Positions 12,851 to 24,987 of a stretch of DNA of 64,000 nt are shown here, in pieces. Position 1 is the first letter of the stretch; the number at the start of each line of letters is the position of its first letter. The notes beneath the pieces are model-generated. The model made no database searches and was not told the DNA's origin. It was given only the letters and a program-made list of their open reading frames with translations. The stretch comes from Plectrocnemia conspersa (taxonomy: Eukaryota; Arthropoda; Insecta; Trichoptera; Polycentropodidae), in the NCBI GenBank assembly GCA_009617715.1, contig VTFK01000192.1, positions 434,001-498,000 on the forward strand, written 5' to 3'. Both the position numbers and the translations under genes were made by a program.

Positions 12851-13845
12851 TTTTTTTTTTTTATTTATTTATTTATTAAAATTATAACCATCGTGACCTG
12901 ACAGGCAAACCTAATGCGTCACGATAGTCAAAAAAACAACAGACACAAATCACCTCAACAGGTGTGCATTGTCCCATACGAATTGAACCAAAACTCCATA
13001 AGTGCAAGAGAAAATGTCAATATTACTATGGACAGAATTGAGCAGATAAATGGCCTTGGCCAGAGAAGAGTTGGCAAGTGCTCCAGTTCTACACTTAACA
13101 GGCAAGAATAGTGGACGCGACCGAGAACTATATCCACCTTCAGGAGCCCACATTTGAAGCTGCTCGAGCACTGAAGGATTGTCTACGATGCCCTTGAGCA
13201 ATTTCCAGAAGTGTTTAATTACATAAACACTTCTGCGAGTCGACAAAGAAACGTATCCCAGGGCTCCCAAAATAAAAGCACTGGGAAACAAGAACGGATA
13301 ATACCCGTATTCCTTCAAGTATAAATATCGAAGAAATTTACGTTGTACTTTTTTTCCAGCTTCAATTCATTACATTGACTCATTACGCCTGGGATCCAAA
13401 TGATGGAGCTAGTTTCTAGTATGCTGCGGACTAGAGTATCATAAAGAGTGCGCAATACTAAAGTATTCCTGAAGTAACGCGCATTTCTCAAGATAAAACC
13501 GAGCATTTTTAAGGATTTGCTATGAGTCTCTGCAATGTGCTGGCTAAATTTCAACGTTCTTCGAAAGTCACTCCTAAATCCTTAGTTGAAGAAAACCTTT
13601 CCAGAAAATATCCGCCTAGATGGTATGAATATTTTGCCGGCGTTAACGACCTTGAAAATGAAATTGTGTGACATTTCTTTACACTGAAAGGCAATTGGTT
13701 ATAGCAAGCCCATTTCCATATAGAGTTGAGATCCTCCTGTAGGTCGAGGGAATCAGAAATCGAATGCATTTTCTTGTAAATTTTCAAGTCATCTGCATAT
13801 AATAAAAAATCACATAATATAAAGCTGTTTTTCATTAAGCAGATT
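12851..13845 (-). mobile_element. LINE 3' fragment, family 2, copy B (- strand)
   Basis: On the minus strand the element runs from about 13845 (within the reverse transcriptase palm) to an A-rich/(TAAA)n tail at 12851-12880. It is closely similar to copy A in inverted orientation, with the tails facing each other 1.47 kb apart. The aligned portion of about 820 bp could form a long intramolecular duplex if transcribed through. The region above 13845 no longer reads as reverse transcriptase. Confidence 0.88.
12953..13835 (-). pseudogene. Reverse transcriptase C-terminal half of LINE family 2, copy B
   Basis: It retains the catalytic motif FLLYADDLKIYKKM (about 13785-13820) and the downstream LTPAKYSYHLGGYFLERF, LYDTLVRSILETSSIIW, GALGYVSLSTRRSVYVIKHF and LANSSLAKAIYLLNSVH blocks. 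Three overlapping frames are needed to read it. One base is missing near 13553 (EER then KFSQ) and two extra A in the run near 13351 shift the frame after LKLEK. It is dead by these two small lesions and by 5' truncation. Confidence 0.85.
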
Positions 13846-13849
13846 TTTT

Positions 13850-16800
13850 ACTTGATCAACATCACTGCAATTTTCTCTAGGATGACGTGGTAAAGAATAG
13901 CATAGCAGCTTTGTGCTTGCAGTTCGTTTTTAAAATAATTTTCCAATTTTATCTCGTTGAGAGCTAAAACAATCGGTTTTCAGACACACAATATTTTTTT
14001 TTCTAGGCTCATCAAAAACATTTAGTTCCATAATCCTTAATTACAATTTCTCCGTTATTCAAAATAATTGATAACCCTACTCTTTAGATGCATTGTTAAT
14101 AATTTAATTGGACATTGTCATCGCTCCTTAAAAAAATAACGGAACCATCTGATATGGCCTGTCAATTAATGACTCACTTTCTTCGTTGTCGTTTATATTA
14201 TGAAAGAGCTCTTGAAGGGTTTAAAATTACGCTGAATTAATTCAGATTTAAGATCTGGATATCGAATTTATGCGGGCATTGAATTTAATGACAAAAAAGT
14301 TATAAGGTGGAAACGATCTCAAGGTATCTAATTTAATATGATATTTAAAATTATTAGAAGCAAATAACTTATTATCAAGATAATTATTGATCAGAATAAC
14401 ATTGAAATATATTTACAAATATGTACTTAAAAAAATATATATTACTTTATACAGGAGTTGCGGTGATATACTATATTTTTTTAAACCTATGCTTAATTAA
14501 TCTTTGAGAAAATATATATACTTGGTTATTTTATATTCACTTAAATATTATTATATAGCAACGTTTCCTAATTAAATTTAGTAATGAAACCCTTTTCTAT
14601 ATATTATAAAATAATGCGATAAATACAACTATCAAACTCTAGTTGACATACGATCGCTTTTTGTGAGATCATATATTCCTCTACTATCTTACATGAGTTA
14701 TTAAGATAAAAAAATTGTGTAATGCCCAATGCTACATTACCAATTACAAATAATAATAAAAAACGCCGTAAATTATTTAAAAAATCGTAAATCATTTAAC
14801 TTAATGTGTAACAACAATGTGAATAAAAAATATCTAGAAAAATAATTAATCTATTTTTATCAATTATTAATGTAATTTTAATTTATAATTGCTAATTAAA
14901 AATGCATTAATTTTAATTTCTGTTACGGGATTTGACTAGCTGTGTATCAATAATATTGATATGGTTCGGCAAATAAGCCAATGTTTCTTTAAGACACAAG
15001 CGTAAAAAAACCTTTAATTTAAATTAATACAATCCTTGTATTATCACACGTTTTGAAATGATTCCGTGAAAACATTTTCGTGACAGTTGCTCTCGAGTCA
15101 TCAAGCAGAGCAGAGAGGACAATGCATTCATCAAGCTTTCGTCCTTAGCCGGCGCGCCCACGGAAGACTCCAGCTCATTTAAGGCATATTCTGGAGAGGG
15201 CTCATCAATCGCGTCCTTCACTAAGACACCAGCCGTTCGTGTTGCCTCCACGGAGCTAGGCCCTCTGTAATAGGTCAACAAGGAGTCTTCGCCACTTCAT
15301 CTTCCAGAGGAGGACGATATCAGAATGCTTCACGCTTGTCTCTAGTGACGTGTTTTATTAATAAAAAAAAGCATTTGGTAATTGCTAAAATTCCAGAAAA
15401 TATTTCCGAGCTAATAAGTGCAGTTGTGAACTTTATCAATGGCTGATATTGTTTTTAATATATTTTTAATCAATATGAGTAAATTAATATAATATTTTTT
15501 TTGAGCATTCCGCAGCAAGTATAATTAAAAAATATAATTTCGTACTGATAAGATTGAAATATTTAGTGCCCTATTATTTTTTAAATTAAAATAAATAGTT
15601 TTGATTCATATAATTGTTATTTTTATGACATACAACTATGTGTCTATTTAACATTTAAATTCTTCATAATTTTACTAATTTATTCGATATTTAAATAGTT
15701 GAAAGTAACGAATATTTGGAAACTTTAATCTCGATACTTACTTGAAACAGGTAGAATGTTGAAAAATATTCAATTTCTCATCCTTAATTTTATTTGATTT
15801 GATATAGATTTATCGAAGAGGTGATATATTAAATTTTTTAAGCCAAATACATAAAGATAAACCTATCCTGTTTAATTATTTTTGTATAAGATTTAGTGTA
15901 AACATTATCATTGAAGACAATGCCATTATGTAGAAATAATCTATTGCTATCTAGCGATACTAAAAAATAATTTAATTCAGCTATTATTTCATATCAATAT
16001 TACTTTTATAAAATGTCATTATCACATACTATTTCAATAACTAAGTACTAGAACCTTCTAACGTTCGATTTGTTTTATTATGTCAATCGATACATAAACA
16101 TATTTTTTATTATTTTATTGTTGTTTTTCTACATACATATTTTACATACTATTGTGTTTTATTTATCAGTATATCACATTTTGTATACAATGCATATGCA
16201 TATATATGTATAAACATATTATAATTTGAAATGATATATAATAGTTCCATATTTAGTTCGATAAGATATTTATTTCTTGGCAATTTTCATTGCAGTGATG
16301 TTATCGATTTTAATTACTCGTACTTACTCATACAATTCGCTTTTGAGACGTTGAAATTTTCTACCTGTCGACTTTGACGTTTCATCAGACGTGCAAGAAC
16401 TTGAGTTATTTCATCATACTTTCTCTGTCGAAGGCCCGTCGAAGAATAAAAGATACACACACAAGAAATGCGCTGACGAAATAATCTCGGTCTCTTTCAA
16501 AAGTAGTAGTTTTTTGCTCCTCGAGATTTCACGGAAGAATCATCGTATGTTTGTCTTTATTGTTTGCACTTTTTAACCTTCGAAAACAATTTTGCCCGTT
16601 GGGGTTAAACATACAGTCAAAAGCTTACACATTCGCCAAATTGACCTTCCGGTTAATTATAGAACGGAAAAAATTTTTTATTCTTCCTATAACTTATGTA
16701 CGTGTTATCAACGTGTGCCATTGAAACGTATACGTAACGAGAAATGACCTTAGGTTTAAATTAAAATATTGCTATCTGCCCAAGAGATCCAGTTCGCTCG

Positions 16801-17815
16801 CAGCACTATTGACCTTACCAACGAGCAATTGAGACAATGTGGACAGTTAGTTACAGAACCTGTTTTTAATTTTCTGCTACCGACATGTCACCATCTTTAT
16901 TATTATTTGTCGAATCGATACATTTTTTTCTTTTTAACACAGTTCTTATCGTGTACAATTTTATATTTGCATCACGTTCTATATTCATTGCATTATTAAC
17001 TAGATCAAACTAGTATGATTTTTTTTTTATATTACACTAAATTTCTATACATCGACCACGTGGTTTAAAATTAATTGCTGCAGATAAACTTGTACGTACA
17101 AGACTGATGCCGCATACTTAAATATAGAATTCGCTTGGACACTTGCTATCTTATCGTCAAGTTAATATTTTGGAATTTATTCATATTTATAAATATTTTT
17201 TTGTAGAATTGTCCATTTTAATTAATAACTCATCATGTAATAGTAATAAATTATATTATTTAAATTATTTAATTAAATAATACGGTTTTGATAATTATAT
17301 TTAACCCTCAATGTCATACGCTTGAAAAAATACTATAATCTTAAAAAGGATACGCCATTACAATAATAGTAATTGAGGCAAAGAGTAGAAAATGCATTTT
17401 TTCAATTCTTCCGAAACAGGATGTTTTTTTACCATAAGCAATATAAATAATGCCTAGCTGACCTTAATTAGGAGCATTGTCGTTGCTCTTTCTGACTAAA
17501 TGGTATATTTATTTGGTAAAAACGAAACAGTTAAAGTTAACCCTAATGTATATACAAAATTATATGTCACGTAAATTGAACGATGACACATTGAATTATA
17601 AGTCCAGGTGCATTTTATTTGTTTAAGAAACACAATCTTATCTGTATTCTCTATTGACGGTTGAATACAAGTAATATTTTTTTATTATAAGAATTGAATG
17701 ACACATGCATGCATAAAAAAATATATTGATGTAAGCAGATGATTACATTGCACGTGCAAATAATTATATTTTTATGATTTGGAACAGAATTTCATTATAA
17801 AATAAACGTTCAGTT
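13850..17815. other. AT-rich stretch with one possible gene fragment
   Basis: Apart from the segment at 15024-15340 I recognise nothing. The frames at 16391-16576 and 16769-16999 have no motif. The patch 16300-16620 is less AT-rich and CpG-containing but gives no coherent reading. Confidence 0.45.
15024..15281 (-). pseudogene. Unidentified coding-like fragment, weakly BESS-like
   Basis: This open stretch has balanced codon use, unlike its AT-rich surroundings. It has no ATG at the start; the reading begins after a possible splice acceptor (CTATTACAG, intron side above 15264) or after a frameshift. Readable parts are EATRTAGVLVKDAIDEPS, ESSVGAPAKDESLMNALSSL and MTREQLSRKCFHGII, ending at a stop at 15024-15026. 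The last part has the spacing of hydrophobic residues seen in BESS motifs (SLL-x(2)-M-x(4)-QL), which are known from insect MADF-BESS proteins. This is only a resemblance. Just upstream, an acidic reading (PPLEDEVAKTP, about 15285-15320) lies in a different frame, which suggests a decayed gene or transposon protein. Function unknown. Confidence 0.3.
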
Positions 17816-17819
17816 TGAA

Positions 17820-18586
17820 AGTAATGCGGATTATCCGTGATTGAAATAAATCATATTTTTTTTGTATGACATATGAAACAAATGGTAATGTGTGTCATGC
17901 TTTGGTGTTCACAAAAGATAGTGATAATACCGCAGGTGCTAATAAACGAGAATATGAAAATGTTGTCATGCAAATATTACATGGGATCAAATTGAGCAGG
18001 AGTACCAATTAACGGTCAAATGAATAAGGTAAGTTTTTCCATGGAAAAATGGGGCATATTTAATCAACGATGCGGTAATGGGAAGCTACAATACAATAAT
18101 AACGTCTCAGTGGTTGTATTAAATCTGCTGATAAATTCTGCATTGAATTTAAATTATATCTTCTATTAGAAAATTTACGACTCGATCAAATCTATTATGT
18201 AGATGATTGGAAATGATTGCCAACGTAAACGTTTGCTTCTTCAAGAACAAATCATGTGTTGAGAAAATGCATCTGAAACTAATAAAATGAAATTTTTGTT
18301 GAATGGAAGAGCAAAAACACCCAGATCATTAAAAGCAAAAATGAATATTGAAAGAAAATTTAAGCATGGGTGTATAGGGAGATCTTTGAAGATTGGTGCA
18401 AATCAAATGGGTTTCTGAAACGAGAGTAGAGCACCACAGATAGCATGATTATTAATAGATCATCCGAATGAAAGCATATTAAAAACAAACTACAGTCTAA
18501 TGGTTGCAATTTTTTTACAAAATATAATTCAATTATTCGTGCCTTTCCTCCCCCCAACATAAGCCCGGATAATCGAGGGTATACTG
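17820..18586 (+). pseudogene. Decayed pogo/Tigger (Jerky-type) DDE transposase remnant with right terminal repeat
   Basis: From 18124 the + strand reads SADKFCIEFKLYLLLENL then RLDQIYYVDDWK, followed by a stop and TFASSRTN. This matches the known layout of Tigger/Jerky transposases: a SADK segment, then ENL-x(2)-DQIYN-ADETG, then LP-x-x-TLASR. The ADETG acid motif is degraded to VDD. Further on, REIFEDWCKSNGFLK (about 18378-18425) fits the region before the second catalytic aspartate. There are many stops. The right end at 18564-18586 (CCCGGATAATCGAGGGTATACTG split over two blocks) is a typical pogo-group terminal repeat (CAGT-x-x-ACC-x-TCGATTATCC in reverse). The left terminal repeat was not found with certainty; GCGGATTATCC near 17826 is a weak candidate. 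Confidence 0.7.
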
Positions 18587-18894
18587 TGTTATGTATTTAA
18601 AGAATGCTTATACTTTTGCTTTGTCTTTGTAAACTAATGATATATTAAAAAAAATATTTTAGTGGAATACCAGCAAAAACTGGTAATTATTTTTATGGTA
18701 CAGCAGTTGACATCCAGCCGTAAAATAAATTAATTTTTATTTCTACGTACGTAATGGAACGCAAAATATTGTTTTAAAGCTTGAGTTAATTCTTAGCTAC
18801 GCAATGTGATGACCTGGCTGAACCAAATATGACGGTGGAAGTGGAAAGGAAAGACCTTAATGATGTCGGATACTTAATCGAAGAATAATTTCAT

Positions 18895-18917
18895 CCTGGA
18901 TTATCGAAGGTTTACTG
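18895..18917. mobile_element. Second pogo/Tigger-type terminal repeat
   Basis: CCTGGATTATCGAAGG followed by TTTACTG and then TA. The orientation and pattern match the right terminal repeat at 18564-18586, and a TA follows, as expected for a Tc1/mariner-pogo target duplication. It probably belongs to a second, more truncated element of the same group occupying part of 18590-18917. Confidence 0.5.
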
Positions 18918-21900
18918 TAACGCCAAAATGTATATTATGCGAAATTTCAAGATTATCATAGAACATAATCAAACTCTAATCTTATTTCCTTAACTTATTC
19001 TTTCAAAAAGAACACTAATGTATATTTTATAAAAAAAAAGTTTGAACTAACACATAAACTCTACAGTAAAATGATTCATAAATCATATCCATCACTCTGA
19101 ATACGATGAAGTTTTAACAAAAAAAAAATCAAATTGAAATGGTATCTCATACGGTTAATAAGAAGCAATTTCGTTCTAAAATTATCAACAAATACAGCTT
19201 TGTTTTATATTTTTACGTCATAGAATTGTTCCAACGCGTCATAATAGGTTATGATATCAAAACATTGCTTCAACCGTTTCAATGGAAACACCCCGAACAG
19301 GTAAGACACGTCAAGTTCAATCGATTTTTAAAGTACTTTTATTGTTTTTTCAAATCATTATTATATTAATAAGTTAGAGGAATACTTGAACTTTTCTACT
19401 ATACATTAGTTTGATGGCTAAATCGTGGTAATGTTTTATTGTGATTTTTTCTCAGCATAAAAATCCAAAATATATCTTATCCGGCCCCTTACAAAAAAAG
19501 TTTACTTACCCCTGGTTATAAGGAAAATGAGAAACTGTATTACTGTTTAATATATTATAGAGGCTACTTTGAAAAGGAAAAATTGAAAACAATTTTTAAA
19601 TAAATATTAAAATAATGAAGAATGTATAGTGTGTCTCACTCTTTATGATACATTATTTTTTTAAATATAATCTCACGTGAAATAAAACAATATCTTATCT
19701 CTAAATGTAACAATACATTGTTTTGACTCATTTGAGATTAATCAATCGGTAGACAGTGTGGCTTAGATCATTATCAGGTTATGAGCGGTTATTGCCTAAT
19801 TTGCGTCTGATTATAACAAGAATTGGCATCGAGTGTTGGCATTAATATCAAAAGAAGAAGTAGAAGAATTATTGCCACAACTGTTGTATTGTAGTATGTG
19901 TGTTATTATGGTAAAATCGAATAAGCGTATTTGGAAAGATTGGCTCAATTCCAATCGTATGATTTCGGGTCTGGTACACATCACTCGGTGCGTGCTATTG
20001 GTACAGAACACGAGAAGACACTTATTTATGGTCCACCTCTGGTTTTCATTATGGCATGCTTTCACAATAATCTTTTGTAAGATTTTAAAAATGGAATAAA
20101 ATGATAAAATATTTTAAAAATATATAAAGATAACCAGAAATCTATTTCCAAGTTTAATTGAACGAGAGATTTTTTGATTAGGAATATTTATTAATAAAAT
20201 GTCCAGATGCTTGTGTATTTTATTTATTTTTTTCCTGATAAGATAGGTGGATGTTTTGCTGAAGTTTAACGTTGAAGCAGATGTTGATAATGCATCTGTT
20301 ATAAAATTGTGTGTGATAAACAAACGTGCATAAAAGGAAATGGGCAGTAAAATAAATTTATGGTTTTAAATATTATAATTATTTAATTATTTTCAATTAT
20401 GGACACACGAATGCGATTATTAAACGAATGATTCATGACCATAAAATAAGAATAGGCAAGACGGTTAATTAATTAGATAACATATTATTATAATTAGCTA
20501 GAAATATAAATAAAGGTAATATACAAGTTATTTCATAATTAAAACCAAAGGATCATCTCGGATTAGATTTTCCGAAATCCGGATTAATATCATAATTGAT
20601 TAACTTAATTAAAAAAAATATACAAAGTGGTAAAAATATTACAAAAATAACGAATTATAGTAAGATGTCTATTACAATATAAAGTGACTGCTTTTATATA
20701 CATACATATATGGTACAGTACCTAAAATTAAGAATATATATAGCTTATTTAAAAGTCAAGATACTAAGTGCATAACATTTTCTAATATATTTTATTTTGA
20801 GATTACCTTATTCTTACCTCTAATATTTTTTCAACTTGAATCTCAGTGACGTAGATACGTGTTTAAAAGCAAATTCACGATGAATTTAACAAGCTTTCTT
20901 CTTTCGCACAGATGAAATTGATCCTCTTATATTTATAACCAACTTCTGGGTCGTGCTCTAATTTTTTTCCAATGGTTTATTATCTAGTTATATTAAAAAT
21001 CACGTATTTATATGTACAATTTAAAGAAAAAACTAAAATATATGGTGTGGTATTAAAATATATTATTACCTATATATTTTTTATATTATATTATACACAA
21101 AAATTTCAGTAACGCATTTAACAATATAAAACATGATCTCGTACTTCTCCAACGTAAATAAAACAATCTATTATAACTATTTATTAAAAAATCTTAAAAG
21201 ACTTTTTGCAAGCTAAAGATTATATTATATATGTATGTCATGAAGGGATCTTTTGTTGGATCACTATCTACCTGTAGATAAGTCGGTTCTTTACATGCAA
21301 GTTTTGACTTGCAAACTTCATCATTAGTATTCATGATTTGGCTTCATTTTCCTGTGTCCATATTTTTCAACACTTTAAAGAAATATGTGTTGTTGTGCAA
21401 ATCTTAAATTTTGCACATTAAATGTGTATAAAATTAAAATAAATTATTAAATCATTTCTCAACTGGTTCTGCCACTGGATCTCTCGTCGCCTTTATCTTC
21501 CGGTTAAGAACCCCTGTTATAATACAGTATAAAACTTATACTTCTTACCGAGCCACGTCGATAACCGGTTATATGTGTCATCGGGTCGTCCTCGAGCGAT
21601 ACCCCACCGGTGACCTTTCAATTTATCAAGAGTATTGTGGCGAGAGACACTGCAAGATACGATAATTAAAATACACAATTTAATTATTTTGCATTATTTG
21701 TTCTAGAACGTTTCGACGAGCCTCTTATTTCAATCAAAATATTAAAGAGCTAAGATAAACCAGTTATGCTACTCGTATGCTTATGCAATCGATTACCAAT
21801 CGATAAAAGTTCCAGTTATAAATTTAACTAGCGTTTAAAGTAAATTCACAGTGATTACTTTATTAGTAATTTTTATTAACTAAGGTCGAATTCGCCACGC

Positions 21901-24578
21901 AAATGAGTAATGCGTTTTTTGTAATATAATTGTTGAAAAACTATTTACAATTTTTATTGGAAGTCGATTAAATATTTGCGCATTAGTACAGGTTGAATTA
22001 TAATAGTAAGAATGTACGATAATGCGTTGGTTCAATAAGATTTGTTTCTAAGGCTTGCTAATTTATGTGTATGCTTTGATTGAACCAATAAGTGTATATA
22101 ATAACAAGTTTTGATATGATACGATTATTTTACAAAAAAAGCAGTGAACTATTGATATTGTAATTATATACAAAAAAACTAGTAGATAAATTTATCAGTT
22201 CAAGATATCACTTATTTATGTACATAAAATAGTAAAACAAATAAATTAAAACATATAACGTGACATATCGTATAAAACATTTTATCTAAAGTATTTCTTG
22301 ATAGGAATTTAAAATAGATTTTTATTTTTAGTAAAATATATTATATATATACATAAACAATTTTAGTACAAAAGTAAGCAAATTATTAATATCAATTATG
22401 CTATTATAACTTTGAATTTTAGAATTGGTCAATTATTTTGAGTATATAGTGATTAAAAAGGTTTGACACTTGTTTTAATATAAAAAATAGAAATGTCTGT
22501 CACAAGAACTCCACCCAAACAACTTGACATTTGCACATGTCATTTAAGCTGCCATTTCTAGGTCCACTTTTATTTGATAAAAACTACGAAATATGTGCAA
22601 GTGAAACCGTTTTGATAACTGAACAGCGACGTGCTGACGACCGATTACATACTACTGCAATATGTATAATGAAATATTTTTTAATTAAACGAAAATCAAA
22701 ATTCATAATAATAAAGAAAGAATAAGTTTGAATCTATCTTATAAAAAAAAAAATAAAATCTAAATTAAAAAAATATTAACAATGATTTTTAAGTATAGAA
22801 TATATATATTTTCATTATTGTATGTATTACTAGCATATCTCAGACAGATCATGTATTGAAAGCATTAAACTAAATTTAATTTATTGATCTAATTAGAGTC
22901 CGTAGTGAAAAAACCGTCTGAAGGTTCTAAATGATTTGGAGTACCAATTCGGTTTTTATAAGAGGCTTTAAAAAGTGATTTTTTAGTTTTAAAACCAACT
23001 AAATCTGTATTTGTAATAATCTCTGCTGTACAATCTTGTATAAACACATTATAATAATTTATAATTGAGAGGAAACTCAATACTCAATACCCTAAAACGA
23101 ATCCTTTAGGTTAACACATTACGGCCCGTTCACGCGTTATTGCGTGATAGAGAAACTTCTCGGTCAGTCCTTTCACGTGTTTTCGAAAGTTAATGTAATT
23201 TAAGTTTGTAAAAATATCGTGCAAACGATTTAAACTTTTATCAAGATATGTTGTGTTTAAGAAAAAAAATACATTTAGGAGGTGATGTGCAGTAAATTTA
23301 TAGTACATTGTAAATTATAATATACTACCAATGTCATATTTTAAAGTAGCCTCCAATATATATTTTTGTGATGGTATGAAGGTGGGTATCGTGGTGGTTT
23401 GTGGTCTGGGTCCAAATTTGTACGCTCTCGGGTAACCATCAGTCTCTTTGACATTTGAAGAGGGTAGTTTCACACAATTAAATTGAATCAGTTTAATTAT
23501 TTTCTCGGATCGTTAAGAAATTCAGGACCGTTTTCGGGTTTCGGTGGAGACAAACGGGGAAGCGTGAGCAGTCGATGTTTAATTAAAAGCACGAGATAAA
23601 AGCCATCTAAATTTTTGGACGATGATAATGGCGGGCGTTGCGTAAGAGAAGGTGAAAAATTGCGAGGATTAATGCCCTCTAATGCAACGTTTTGCCGTAT
23701 TAGTGTAATAATACGAATCAATTAATGACGGCTATGTTCCACACGGCACGTAGGCGAACTGTTGGTTGTTTACGCCAAACGGCGGCCACCAGACTACCAG
23801 AAGCTAACTCGTTTCATGAGACCAGTGTTTGCTTAACTATTATAGATGGGATTTGTGTTTGGAATTCTATAATAAGAAGGAATTTTCGAGAATTATTCAA
23901 TGATTATAGTGTGTCGATTTGAAATGCATTATGACTATTGAAACCTGAATTGAAGACAGTAAACTAAAATATTTTAATCATTTTTATGCGAAACCAGAAT
24001 CGAAACAATTTAGTGTATGTGTATAATACAAAATAATCATAAAATATATACGTACCTAGGGACAGTATATGATATTGTAAGCTAAAAATAAAAGCTTTTA
24101 CACATTTTATAAGAGCAGATTTGATTGTAAATATTCGCATAGATTATTCTAGCATAGCCGCTCAGAATTGCGTGACTTACTACCTGCACAATTTCGTCGA
24201 CTGAGACAGTGACTTCAAAATACATATTATAAAAACGAAACCAGAACTTATAATTATATAGCTGCAGTTTAAGCCGTTAAAAATAAACAATGTTTCCTTA
24301 AATTGTTTATAGATATTTTTATAAATAACTCTTTTCAAGGGAATATACTAATACATGCATATGTATATACGTAGGTAGTGATACATATACTGTATTTCTC
24401 TCTTCTCCTTTGGAACAAATCCCAGATTCGGGTCCGCTTAGCAACCGAATTCTAAATCCGTAACAGTGAAAAACCGGTACATAACCGACGCGGAATTATT
24501 TATGAAAATTAGCGGCATTCTTTGGAGATGTGCATTGAGACGCTTTTGGGCGAGCACAAAGGAGTTGCTCGTGTTGTA
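18918..24578. other. AT-rich stretch, no gene recognised
   Basis: The frames at 19139-19369, 19811-20099 (both strands), 22531-22725 and 23497-23922 show no domain or plausible exon boundaries. Patches at 21460-21620 and 23340-23830 are less AT-rich; 21480-21560 contains a SINE- or MITE-like segment (GGGGTTCTTAACCGG on the minus strand) that I could not delimit. Confidence 0.45.
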
Positions 24579-24987
24579 CTCTCCAGCAGGGCCGGCCCAA
24601 GGGGCAGGCAGTACAGGCGATCGCCTGGGGCGCTAGATCGCCTGGGGCGCCGTGATACCAAATAAAGGCGCAATATTCACTTAAAATTATCAAACAATAT
24701 TGTTAAAGAATATAATCTGATATTTTTTTTGTATACACTACTGTGTACTCTTTAGATTATTTCACGCGTAAAACATCGCGACGAAAATAAAACTACAAAT
24801 TCTTAAATACCCACAATCGCAAAAAAGAGTATGGTGTCAAATATATGTAATATTAAATTACTTTAATTTGAATTATATTTTTGCGCTCATGCAATGAGTT
24901 TTTAAAGTATTCTTAGGGTGGGAGGGGGGCGCAAATTTAGTTTTTGCCTGGGGCGCTAAATAACCTAGGGCCGGCCCTGCTCTCCAG
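24579..24987. mobile_element. hAT-type MITE with perfect ends and 8-bp target duplication
   Basis: The element spans 24587-24979 (393 bp). It begins CAGGGCCGGCCC and ends GGGCCGGCCCTG, a perfect 12-bp terminal inverted repeat that extends imperfectly inward (AGG after one mismatch). It is flanked on both sides by the same 8 bp, CTCTCCAG (24579-24586 and 24980-24987). An 8-bp duplication and CAG...CTG ends are the signature of hAT transposition. The subterminal sequence is rich in GCCTGGGGCGC motifs, with a tandem copy near the left end (GATCGCCTGGGGCGC twice at about 24619-24652). There is no transposase, so it is non-autonomous. Confidence 0.93.
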
